From the NCBI GenBank assembly GCA_027405735.1, contig JAPEHQ010000013.1, positions 248,001 to 312,000 on the forward strand: 64,000 nucleotides of DNA, written 5' to 3'. The position numbers were made by a program, and so were the translations under genes. Below the pieces are notes generated by a model. The model ran no database searches. It was not told the DNA's origin and saw only the letters and a list, made by a program, of their open reading frames with translations. The stretch is from Mucor racemosus. Lineage: Eukaryota; Mucoromycota; Mucoromycetes; Mucorales; Mucoraceae. Below are positions 53,475 through 64,000 of the stretch, in pieces; positions within the stretch are counted from its first letter, which is position 1; each line of letters opens with the position of its first letter.

Positions 53475-54625
53475 TAAGCTACTGTGCATTTTTTACTTCA
53501 GCCAAAAATATTGATTTTTTATCGAGATAGCCAAAATAATAGTTTTTATCACAGCTTAAAACCTATTATACCTGGGTTTCAAAATTTATTTGTTGAAATG
53601 AACGAGAAATGATTTAAAAAAACAAAATCGTTTAATGGCTGATGAGCTGAAAAGTAAGTCGGCCTAGCATATTAAATGGTTTTTGTACAGTTTCAGATTC
53701 TGCATCTATCTAAATAAAAGTTAGATAAACATTTCACATTAAATTGTGCGTAAAATGCAGTTGAAATTTTGGAGATTTTTTGAAGATACACATCACTTTT
53801 TATAAGCATATTTACAATAAAACTAATTGCAATAATGCACAAAGCAATTATCTATCGATCGAGCTATTGTAAAAGTTCCTAGCTCCATCTTTCATAGAGA
53901 AAACAAGATTTTTGTCCAATTTTTTTTCAGATCCAGAATTAGGATGAGGGTATACAAGGGAAAATTGATGTCAGAAATGGAGGTACCTTTTTGTACACAT
54001 TTTTTAGGATATCTCCACGAAAAATCAAAATTTTGAAAAACTCCAAATTGGGTCCGAGAGAGCTTAACGAGCTTAATGACATGAATGCAAAAAAAAGTTT
54101 GCTCAATTTAGCCAACATTTTGAAACCTACTACAGAAATGTCAAAAAAAAAATGAAAAAAAAATAAAGGTGCTCAGAATTTTTTCATATTAAAATATGTT
54201 ATAAAGCACTTTAAAACAAGTAAGTTTTTTTATTAAAAAATGTTAGTATAGCTTAATGTTTTCTGGAGATATGAAGCCTCAAATTTTTCAACCCTTTAGC
54301 AGTGAAATACGCGTAAAAAATCTGAAACCTTAGCACTGAAAAATTAATACCAACTGCAAAAAGTAGGATATTTCCGGACACTTATTTTCGAATTAAAGCT
54401 GAACATCTCAGGTACATTGGCATATAATTTTGTTTTGGTATTATTTAGTGAAAACAAAAAGTAGAGCAGGGATGAAAAATGAGACCCAGTTTTCAAGAAA
54501 AAAGCAGTGAATTTTACACGTTTTTGAGCCTTTTGTGAGATATAAAATAAATTTAGGAATAGATATAATAGTGCAGTCAATCCATATATATTTAGCAGTA
54601 TTAAGGTATATCCTAAAAGTAATTA
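53475..54625 (-). repeat. Family 4, copy C: right arm and extension
   Basis: The full-length reverse-orientation copy is about 1.15 kb. 53996-54563 mirrors copy B; 53475-53995 matches the downstream part of copy A (42010-42540). Confidence 0.85.
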
Positions 54626-56295
54626 ATTTGAGGCTACATATACAAAAGAGGAGAAGCTTTGATTTCGATGATTAAAATTTATAAAAATTGGGGTTTTTTT
54701 TGAAAATCATGTCATTTTTATACTTTGATTGAAAGATGTATACTATATATGATTTTCTGTATACTTATGATAAGGCAAACACTGACGTATAACATTTTAT
54801 GCTGTATATATCATATGTAATATTCTCTTTTATACGCTATGTAATCATTGACTATATAGTTTCACATCGATTTAAAAATTATATATATATATAGAAATTG
54901 CAACATGTTGATTGCACGTCCCTGCCCGTTAGCACTATAAAGATTCAATATACGATAGTACATTATGCTGCTGTGGTTGCGTATGATTTATTAGCGTACT
55001 AGGCAAAAAGAACCTTGTATCTTTTAAAAAATTACCATTTACGAAATTTATTTCAAATATATGTAATAGATCAAAATACATACTGAAATTGTAGGATGCT
55101 GTAGTTTTTTGAGATGTAATAACCAGTACTCTAAAAATACGACAAGCATAAAATATCAGTATTTTTCAAGTATATACGTGTATATACCATGTTTGAAGGA
55201 CTGTTATGGTAGTAATTCAAGCGTTTATTATCATATGCAGTAAATAACGACGTTGTTTACTAGAATAAAAAAATATAATAAAAGCGGTAGAAATACAATT
55301 ATAATCAGCTAAAGTTGTTACTACAAAAGATTTCTGAGGATATAAAATAACTGGAAAAGTATGAGGGTATTTATAGCAATTTAGAGAACTTGGATACCAC
55401 ATACTTGAATGGATTTATATTTAGTAATCTTTTAGTTTTGAGTACATTGCTATTGATTCAATATTTTAAGTGGTAAATTATGCAGAGCATTGGCCATAAG
55501 GAATTGTATGTCAAGTGTAACAATATGGACCTTTTGGAAAATGGTTGTTTATTATTATTGTTATATTTATTTTATGTAACCTTGAATTAAGAGAAGTAAT
55601 TTCTATATGCTTGAATCTTATTTATATTGATAGTGCAACTACGATACAGCTAAGTAGTTGCCTATTAAGTCGATATTTTTGTTTTTTATAATTATTATTG
55701 ATTTGAGTAGAATCCTTTTTGATGTATATGTCATTTGTGCAATTGATTGTATCGTGATCAAGGGTACTATCATCTACACGACATGTATGGTTCAAAAAGA
55801 TATCTCATATTTTAAGCATGCGTTTGTTATTGTGTTCAATTGAAGCGTTTGTTTATTATTGTTGTTCACATTTCAAGTGGCATCATATTTTTGAGCGACA
55901 CTTGAAGATTAGGCTATTTTATTATTATCAAGCTTTTTAGTATATGGTTCCACTGCATCATATACGGTATATGTAAAAATATACCCTCAATCAAAAGGGT
56001 CTGCGCCCTATTTTACAAGTTAGCAATGATGCTTTTTGAGCTAAATAATTCCACGTGGAGATACATATACTCAGTTGATTTTAAACATGATTTGAGAGTT
56101 TCTGCGTTACAACATTGCTACTTCGGTTATTGTGGTATACAAAAAGTTTAGTAATTGAATATTTTTATTAATACATATGTATATTATTATTATATTAGGA
56201 AGAGAAGATTTGTTAAATATATTAAAAAAGTGATATAATTATTAAAGGTGAAACGAAAGAGTTTTTGAAGAAAGGAATGCGTGAAAAAGAGGGAT
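54626..56295. other. Gene-free stretch
   Basis: AT-rich sequence with no recognised gene, RNA or repeat before the 3' end of the OPT transporter gene. Confidence 0.5.
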
Positions 56296-58541
56296 TTATG
56301 GGCAATTTTCAGCAAGTTTATCGATACAGGTAGCAACAACAATGTTAGGTTCGACACCACCAATCTTGAGAACAGCTTGAAGAATGGCAGCAATACCTTG
56401 ACCAGCAATCAAACCACCAGCAGCGCTGAACATAAGGTTATCATAGGCAGCAGGACTGACCTTCTTCCAAATCTTACCACCAGCCCAACCAAGGAACATG
56501 GAGAAAGGAACTTCGGGTTGAGGATTGATCATAGCAATGCCGACAGCAGAAATAGATGGGAAATATCTGTGGTATTTTTGAGGAAGGAAGAAATGACGAC
56601 AAATAGGAAGGACAACAGCGGCAACAGCGCAGACAGCAGTACAGATGATAGAACCTCTACTAAGAGGCTCACCACCACCAGTTAAAAGGAGAGTAACATT
56701 CTTCCAAGCAGTAACAGCAACTAAACCAAAGACACAGTCTTGAGGTTCAATTGCTGGATCAATAATACAAGGATAGGCATCAGCGAAAAGGATGAAAAGA
56801 CCAACGGCAACACCAATGGCAAAGAAGGAGGCAACGAATTGAGCCAAGAATTGAGAACGAGGAGAAGCGCCGACTAATTGACCAGTCTTTAAATCACCAA
56901 CCATATCAACAGCTTGAGAAGCAGCAGAAGCAGAAATGTTACCAGCCATCAAGTTGTTCTTCATGATATGGTTAATATCATCACCAGGCATTTTAGCAAA
57001 GACAAGTTGAGACATTTTACCAATGGAACCAGTAGGATTAATATCAGTTTCACCAGAAGCTTGAATACCGACAAATGAAAGCAAGAAACCGAGAATGACA
57101 GCAATCAAAGATTGATAAACAGGCATACCAAAGTATTCACCCATGATAGCACAAGTAAAGATGATAGAAACAAAAGTACCAGAAACCCACCACCAAGCAG
57201 GGACCAATTGATCTTCTGTAAAGATTTCATTTTCATCTTGAGTAGAGTTATAACGGTTGTTTTGTTCATCAGACAAAGTAGAACGAAGGACAACACGACG
57301 GAAGAAGTTGGTACCACGCATGAAAGCAAGCTTGAGTTCATAACAACCACCCTTAACACCACGCCAGAGAGTATCATAATGAACAAAGAGTTCAGTGAAA
57401 GCAGAAAGAGCCATAAGAGCAATACCAGGCCACAAGAAGAAGCGGTTAGTAGTATCACCTGCACCAGTGAAACCATAAGCAGCAACAAAAGTACCATTGC
57501 TTACAGAAAGAGGACCGATGAGACCATAAATAACGACTGAAGAAATGAAGAAGGAAAGGACAGTTGAACCGGGAGTCATGAGACCAGCACCAAAGAAGGG
57601 GAAATCCCACTTGAAGAACCAACCCCAAACAGCATCAGCATTAGCAAGAGGAGCATAACCAGCGGCATTACCAATATAATAAAGAAAGTGAACTAAATAT
57701 AATTTCAATTAATTGTCTGTGCGTTTGTATAACCTAATCCACACTATGAAACTTACGGGTATCCAAGAAAGGAAGCCAATAGGCAGCAAAAGTCCAAATG
57801 AAACAAACACCAAACCAAATAGCCATCCATTTAGCTTTTTTCATGGCATTCTTTTCACCTTCAACAGTATCATGAAGAGATAAAATAGTAATAGCAGCGG
57901 CACGAGGAGTAGGGAAGGTTAAGTCTTGCTTAATAACAAAGTGAGAACGAAGAGGAACAGCAAAGCAAAGACCGTAGAAAGCACAACTGATAGTGAACAA
58001 TAATAATGCAACAGCATCTTCACGGGGAGTAGTCATAAGACCTAATTTATACATGGCAGGGACACCTGAAACGAAACCAGCAGAGAGACCGCCTGCGGTA
58101 GTAGCGGCTGATTGAGCAGAACAGTTTTCCTTTGGACCAAAGTAACCGCCACCCCATTTAGGAGGAAGAGCTTTGGACATTGGCTTAAGGATAGCAAATG
58201 AGAAAATGGCACCAAAAAGGGAGGCACCAAAAGTCCAACCAATCTTTAAACCGAGATATGTGTTTGACGCAGCTGTAAAATAAAGAGTGAATACAAAACT
58301 CATATTTGTATTTATAAAGAATAAAAACCCTACCAACTAAACACCCAAGTAATGAACCAACAATAGCTGAACGCCATGTGAAATGAAATTCTTCTAAATG
58401 TTTGTTTACTGGGATTCTATCGTCTACAACAACTTGGCTATTATCATCTCCATCTGTAACGAATTCTTTCTTTTCATCTCTGTATGAAGATGCTGGAGAA
58501 TCCAACTCGAATTTTTCATCAACGACTACAGGCGTTGTCAT
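56296..58541 (-). CDS. OPT-family oligopeptide/metal-chelate transporter
   Basis: There are three exons on the minus strand: 58541-58334, 58272-57757 and 57692-56296. The introns are 61 and 64 nt, and the product is 706 aa. After a ~55-residue acidic cytosolic N-terminus come many hydrophobic segments. These include AIVGSLLGCLVG, NTYLGLKIGWTFGASLFGAI, AATTAGGLSAGFVSGVPAMY and SQAVDMVGDLKTGQLVGASP, plus a C-terminal AAGGLIAGQGIAAILQAVLK. This pattern fits the yellow-stripe-like branch of the OPT superfamily. The protein probably imports small peptides or metal-chelate complexes across the plasma membrane by proton coupling; the substrate cannot be told from sequence. Splice joins restore GCLVGAASNTYLG and FLDTLHFLYYIGN. 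A TATAAAAAGA box lies 70-79 nt upstream of the ATG. Confidence 0.92.
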
Positions 58542-58610
58542 TTTATTGTGCGAGAATAAAGAAATGAAAAATAAAAATAAAAAAGAAGAAAAGAACAGCA
58601 AAAAGCAGCT

Positions 58611-58620
58611 TCTTTTTATA
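58611..58620 (-). promoter_or_regulatory. TATA box of the OPT transporter gene
   Basis: TATAAAAAGA on the minus strand lies 70-79 nt upstream of the ATG at 58541, identical to the decamer before the oxidoreductase gene. Confidence 0.5.
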
Positions 58621-58629
58621 CTTGGCTAA

Positions 58630-61600
58630 AATTGATCTGTTGCAATGTAATAATCAAATAGACATATTACATTCATGTGATTTATTTTCTATTATACATT
58701 TAAAATGAATCTTTCGCACGCTTAAATGCCGTACAACTTTATTCCACCATCTTGTTTTAATCGCGTGAATTTATTGCAAATTAGGAAAACTTGTTCAAGA
58801 TTTTCAACTTGACATCCTCAAACTTTTATAGGAAATTCTTTCTTATTTTGGGTTTTTCAAATCGTACATGTATCATTTGCTTATTTTTCGTTATTGCTAA
58901 TTTTAGGATAGCACAATCATGAATCAGGGTTTCTTGTCTGTTAAAATAAAATAAAAAATAGAAAAAGAAATGTACGTTTGAAATCCATTGTTCGAATTGT
59001 GTGCATGCCTATTTTTTTTTTTTTTTTTTCTTTCGATAAATCACTTTTCATGATATTACAGTGCAAGGGATCATATCAAAAAGGGCAAGTTTTTACAAAT
59101 ACAATACTGAAAGAAACTTCATTCAATTCTTTCGGAAAACGAAAACAATAGTGGCACCTTTTGATTTCTTCTCCTTCTTTTTCTTCCCCATGTTCTTTAA
59201 TGATGACCCTAATATATACATTTTTATAGGAAATATCAGGTAATTTGATGCATTGAATTTATCAACTACAAAAGGCCCTCTATTCATTAGTTATCATTAT
59301 AGTAGCGCTGATATAAAGTATTATCTTTTATTGCTTATTTCTGTTAACAGGTTTATTGGTTATAAATGTATGTGATACAGTGTATTTTGATCCGATAAAT
59401 AAATATATAAAAAACAGATCTGCTTTCTTATTGGAAAGTTCAATGTAGCACCATATTTGCTCAGTTCGTTACTATCTTTTTTTCTTTTTCTTTTTAATGC
59501 ATAAGAAAGAAATACCCATAAGAAAAAGAAAAATACATAATTTCAATATATTGGTTTATTTATTGTAAAAATTAAAACAAAACAAGTACATTTTTACATA
59601 AAAATACGCATATTCGGTGTTATCTGTACAATCAAATTCATATTAGAGTAAGCGTAATTGTCATATTTGGGATTCTGTGCTACACTATTCCTGACTAATT
59701 CGCACATAAAAATTGCCTTATCAATTAATTCATGTAACCAGCAAAAAAAAAAAAAAAAAAAGGGGGCTCTAGAGCTTGTAATGGAGAGGAAGGATAAAAG
59801 GAATTTATCTATCCTTATCTATAATTACTACATCTAAAAGGAACTTCTAGTTTTCCACGGTTGTCTTGTTTATTTATTATTATACATTCTATCCTTCTAT
59901 CTAATGATAACACATGATAAAATAATGCAATGCAAAAACCATTATAACATAAAAATCAGAAAATAGAAACGCTTTGTTATACAGTCATCAAACAATGATA
60001 TTTGTAGCCTGCTTTTTTTTACAAGTATTATATACATAAATCAGCATACACCAAGTATATAAACTTGTCTTTTTAAAACATGTTCATTGTATACAAACTC
60101 TAATTGTATTCAAAACCAAGTGTCGGTCGAACAGTACAGAAAGTATATTAAATCATATATATGCCATAACCTGTACATCTATTGTTTATTTGGTAAAAAT
60201 TGTCATACCACATCATATGAATTACATGAATAAAAAAGTAAAATTATGATATAAAAGTAAAATTGCGGTGAGTGCGTTGGAGAATGGCCAGCCTCTTAAA
60301 CATCATACCACCACTCAAGTAACAACATCAATGTGAATATAACGTTACACTATAATTGACCTATAAACATATATTATAATGTATATACCGTTGGTTGGTT
60401 AGTGGATGATAAATGTGCTACATGGATCAAATCAGGAAACTTGGTCAAATAAAGGAAAACATCCTTATTATAACTGTCCTTAAATCCTCTTGTTCTTTTT
60501 AATGATTTTTCTAATATTTCCATCATGCTTTTTCCAAGCTGCTAATTTTATTTAGAAATTAGTCATTAATCCGTCAAGGTGATGAACGGCATTCACACAA
60601 TAGCAATATTTATATAGATTTTAAATTATAAACTATCAATGCTACAGCATTGTAAATATATTAAATATACATCTTTGAAATAATGCCTGAACCTAATATT
60701 AGAAATCTGTGCTAATGCATTGTGGCGTTTTGACAATTTCGTTATATTTTTACACATCCGATAATGAATGCTGGCTATACTTGATATGTAGATAGCTTAG
60801 CATATGTATACAAAGCTCTACTTGAAAGAATGATGCGTACAAAATCAAAGCCAATTTATGATGGCATTGCAACAATTTGGGTAGATTCTTTCAAATTAAT
60901 TGTGTGCAACATTTCCTTTTTTTTTTTTCTTCTTATTTTACAACATTGGTGAGTTATTGATCTCGTGTGTGGTTATAGGTATAAAATGGCATGAGATATA
61001 TGTATATCTTATTTAATCTACATACAAGTTGGTAATTTATATCTATATTTGATTCGGTTTATTCTTGATTGACATATTTAGTTGAGTAAAAAAAACTGAT
61101 TTAGATCAATACTTAGATTATTTACAAATTCTATACAATGTAGACTCATTTTTAATATATATATATATATTTCTCAATCTTCAAGTAACGGTTTGTCAAC
61201 AAAAAGTGTGTGTGTGCTTGTGAAGTCGCAGGTCTGAAGCTATCGGCAAATCTAAGCTGTAAACCAGATGGAGGAGACAGCTGATATATCTATTTAAAGG
61301 ATTCTTTGACAAAATTGAACTTCCAAATCAAGTGAGAACTGGCTGTTTAAAATTTTATAACATATGAAATATGTATTGCTATTTTTTTTGAAAGAAAAAC
61401 ATTATGGTAATTAAAATGACAACCTATGCATAATATTGTATTTGCATCAAATAATAATGCAAACTTTCAAAACACACATTTTTCCGATTTTTATGGTTCA
61501 TCTTTTAGAAACCATCAGTACAGGGAAACTTAAGATTTAGCACAACATGTGTTGTGTGAAGCTATTCTATTCCAACGATTATTATTAAGACAGTTTAAAT

Positions 61601-62037
61601 AGGTAAAGTAATAATTATTATCTATATTGAAAGCTAAGATTATGTTTGACGACAATCTACACAAAGCTCAAATTTACTTCTATTTGGTATGCCAGTTTAC
61701 AAATATTTCTTAAAATATGTTCGCTTCATAATCCTTGAAGATATGGATGCGTTATCCTCTTGTTAAATGTATTGGAGATATATGAAATACAGAAGGTTGG
61801 TTACTGTAATTGCCTTCTTAGCTGGAACAAAGCTGGTGTTATTTTACAAAAATATGCAGTTCATTAAAAAATAAAATAAAATGCCAATGTTATTTAGTAC
61901 TTGTTGGCCAAGTCGATTGTTCAAAGTAGAAGAAAAAAAGCCTACGTTATATAATATATACCTTCAATTACACATAAATCTGTTGAAAACATCAAAAAAT
62001 GGCATTTTTAGAGAATTAGTATTTTATAACATCGCTT
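58630..62037. other. Gene-free stretch
   Basis: In 3.4 kb no gene was recognised. Poly(T)/poly(A) runs lie near 59011-59029 and 59742-59761, and an (AT)n run near 61157. A short open frame at 59061-59243 is Phe-rich and looks fortuitous. Confidence 0.5.
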
Positions 62038-62930
62038 ACTGATATAGTAAATGTTGTTTATTTAAACTAGAAAAACTATCTGTCAAATCATATATTCATT
62101 GAAAAAAATTGCAAAACCTAGCCCGCAGGGCAACACCGTAATTGAACCTGGCGAGATCGAACGGCTAGGTCTTTTATATAATAATAAAAATTAAATCAAC
62201 TTTTTCTTATATTTAACCATGTACGGTCTGAAAATTCAGTTTTTGTAGCGGACATTCTTCGGGGCTCATTTCATCCTTACCACACTCATGATTTTGATCA
62301 AAAAATAGAAAAATCAAATTTTGATACCAAAATCAAGGCTTAAATATACTACAATGTGAGAGAAAATTGTAGCTACAACTAATACGCATTTTATAAAAGC
62401 TTAAAATTAAAAGTTAAATAATAAAACTTTGTACTTTTGTCCATAAAACAAATTTTCGGTTAAAGGATTTTCATATAATATTTTGCAATAAAAAGGGTTG
62501 TTATTTTTTATTAAAAAAATAGAGTGCTAAATTCTGTATATGTGCATATTTTTTTTTTATAATTGGTGGTATAATTAACTCTAGATTTACAAAATCAGAA
62601 AACAAAATTGGAAAATGTCAAAAATTAATGATCTGGACAAGGATAATTTTTGAAATTAATATTCCGTTTATAAGCCCTGTAAGTCTTAAAAATAAGATAT
62701 TTTACTATATTTGAAAACTTCTTTAAGAATCTACGATGCTGTACCCACTCGATTCAAGTTTATTACTGTAAATCTTTACACCTTTTAATACTGTGCAATA
62801 ATTTGTTTGATGAAATAAATATTTACCTTCTAATTATCTCGCTAGAGTTGATTTACATTAATTCTTCGACTTACCTCTATATCTCCAATGTCATAAATAT
62901 AAGCATGACCATCACTGGAGTCAATAATGA
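62038..62930 (+). repeat. Dispersed repeat family 5, copy 2
   Basis: The stretch matches 46484-47415 in the same orientation, including tacggtctgaaaattcagtt and gatgctgtacccact. Confidence 0.8.
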
Positions 62931-62943
62931 AGCGTAAAAGGGT

Positions 62944-63030
62944 AGAGCTGCCAATCATATGATACATTTATTAAAAAAATTGCAAAAGCGAGCCCAATCC
63001 CCCTAACGAAGCCGTGATTGAGCGTAGCTT
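62944..63030 (+). repeat. Family 5 terminal fragment
   Basis: The ~87-bp segment ctgccaatcatatgatacat ... gcgagccc ... gattgagcgtagc matches the left end of both family 5 copies (46525-46610 and 62080-62155). It lies just after copy 2, as if a second copy started here and was truncated. Confidence 0.6.
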
Positions 63031-64000
63031 GAGAGTTTATAAAAAATCATTTATTTGGCTATTTATTATTCATAAAATGGACTTTTGATGATAAAACCAT
63101 TATTCTGATTTTTGAAATTATGCAAATTTTTTAGTGAGATTTTTTTGATTAATTAACGACATTCGACGTAAAATTTAATACTCTACTTACAATATTTATC
63201 GAGCTTTATAGATTTGCTTCATAAGATTTAGAGAAATACTATAGGCGATCAAGGCCAAAAACCCCATGTGGTGTTTTACTTCGATTTTTCTACTGCAAAA
63301 TCATGCTTTCAGAGCTTCAAACAACTTGTATAAAAGTCAATTGCTATCGACTTAGTAGAGCAAACAAACAAAGGAGAGTGGGTCATATAAAATGTAAATT
63401 GTATTTGCACATCTGAATGATTTATAGAACAAATTCAAGGGCAATAGACATCTTTAGCACTCTCTTGCATGATATTCTGAGAATCTAAATGTCTTCAACA
63501 ATTATTGTTTATATGAAAATTGTAGCATTTTCTTGGAGCATTCTGATTTTTTTATTGCTGTTTTCAATTGTTGGAAAAAGCTTCACTTTATTTTAAAGTT
63601 TTTAATCTTTTTTAGTATCATACATGATTTTTACTCTTGAAAAAGTGCATTGATCTGCATCCTCAGCACATCATCTAAAGGAGATATCGAATGATTCCAA
63701 TATTATTATTGATAAAAAACCCAATACTCTAGTAATGATAACTTTGATATTATTAATGCCGAGTAGTACAACATGATCAATCCGAGGAAAGATTCACTTG
63801 CTCCTACTGCTCAAATGAAATGATATTTGAAATGATTGGACGACGTGGCAACTAACCAGTCCTGCTAAACAAAACAAAAAGCTATACAAATAGCGCGTGC
63901 ATTGTAAGAACTGCTCAACTTTCTAACATCTTTCAATTGCCAATGTCACAAACAGGTAAATAAATAAGTTTGTAATGCTATAATGGCGTTTGACTGATTA
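63031..64000. other. Gene-free stretch to the window end
   Basis: No gene, RNA or repeat was recognised. Confidence 0.5.

Larger units (their letters stand above)
51195..54625. mobile_element. Composite unit with long inverted arms and a decayed Harbinger transposase
   Basis: Two near-identical ~575-bp arms in opposite orientation enclose about 2.2 kb. The inner part holds the minus-strand remains of a PIF/Harbinger transposase (51831-52488) and a ~1-kb unassigned stretch, 52489-53474. The right arm belongs to a longer family 4 copy. The structure could be a foldback-type transposon, or a Harbinger fragment that landed between two copies of an unrelated repeat. Confidence 0.5.

Noticed and set aside
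59061..59243. Phe-rich 60-codon frame
   Set aside because: Low-complexity poly-pyrimidine sequence; no start context or domain.

Overview
The window looks like a piece of nuclear chromosome from an early-diverging fungus, most probably Mucoromycota (Mucorales-like). It is AT-rich. The recognisable genes carry short introns (about 49-93 nt) with GTAAGT-type donors and CTAAC-like branch sites. The host genes have fungal counterparts: LSm4, glucose-6-phosphate dehydrogenase, Mic60, a heat-shock-factor DNA-binding protein, an OPT transporter and a PAS protein. The transposons are Ty3/chromovirus, hAT-like, Tc1/mariner-like, Harbinger-like and a Fanzor-bearing element. The species cannot be fixed from the sequence alone.

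Layout. 1-4536 holds the 5' end of a possible P-type ATPase gene (minus), an MDR-family reductase and a tandem pair of LITAF-domain genes (all minus). 4537-21572 is a transposon graveyard. Three copies of one dispersed repeat (family 1) lie here. The first is split by an intact 7,695-bp chromovirus with identical 399-bp LTRs, and the second by a Tc1/mariner-like element. A hAT-like non-autonomous element and other repeats lie beside them. 21573-22494 is a broken gene of unknown function. 23399-29562 is a gene-dense block: an HSF transcription factor, LSm4, an HSL-family esterase and an MFS transporter. 29833-34213 is a transposon-like unit with near-perfect short terminal inverted repeats enclosing a single intact 1,195-codon gene for a Fanzor-type (TnpB-related) RuvC nuclease. 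35380-40353 carries Mic60, G6PD and a PAS protein. 40354-56295 and 58542-64000 are gene-poor and hold further dispersed repeats, a degraded Harbinger transposase inside long inverted arms, and a tRNA-like sequence. An OPT transporter lies at 56296-58541.

The most interesting system is the Fanzor unit. It has a complete-looking RuvC/zinc-ribbon core, TIRs, and a terminal non-coding segment in which sequence at the stop codon can pair with the TIR, a plausible guide-RNA scaffold. An internally deleted relative at 1174-1374 joins the two ends of the same element. The family (Fanzor) is known; this copy, its short derivative and the proposed RNA are what need checking.

The host genes do not form one pathway. 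Each appears to have its own promoter; TATAAAA-type boxes are visible before several. The repeat layout lets insertion order be read: families 1 and 3 are old, and the hAT-like, Tc1-like and LTR elements came later. The LTR element is the youngest.
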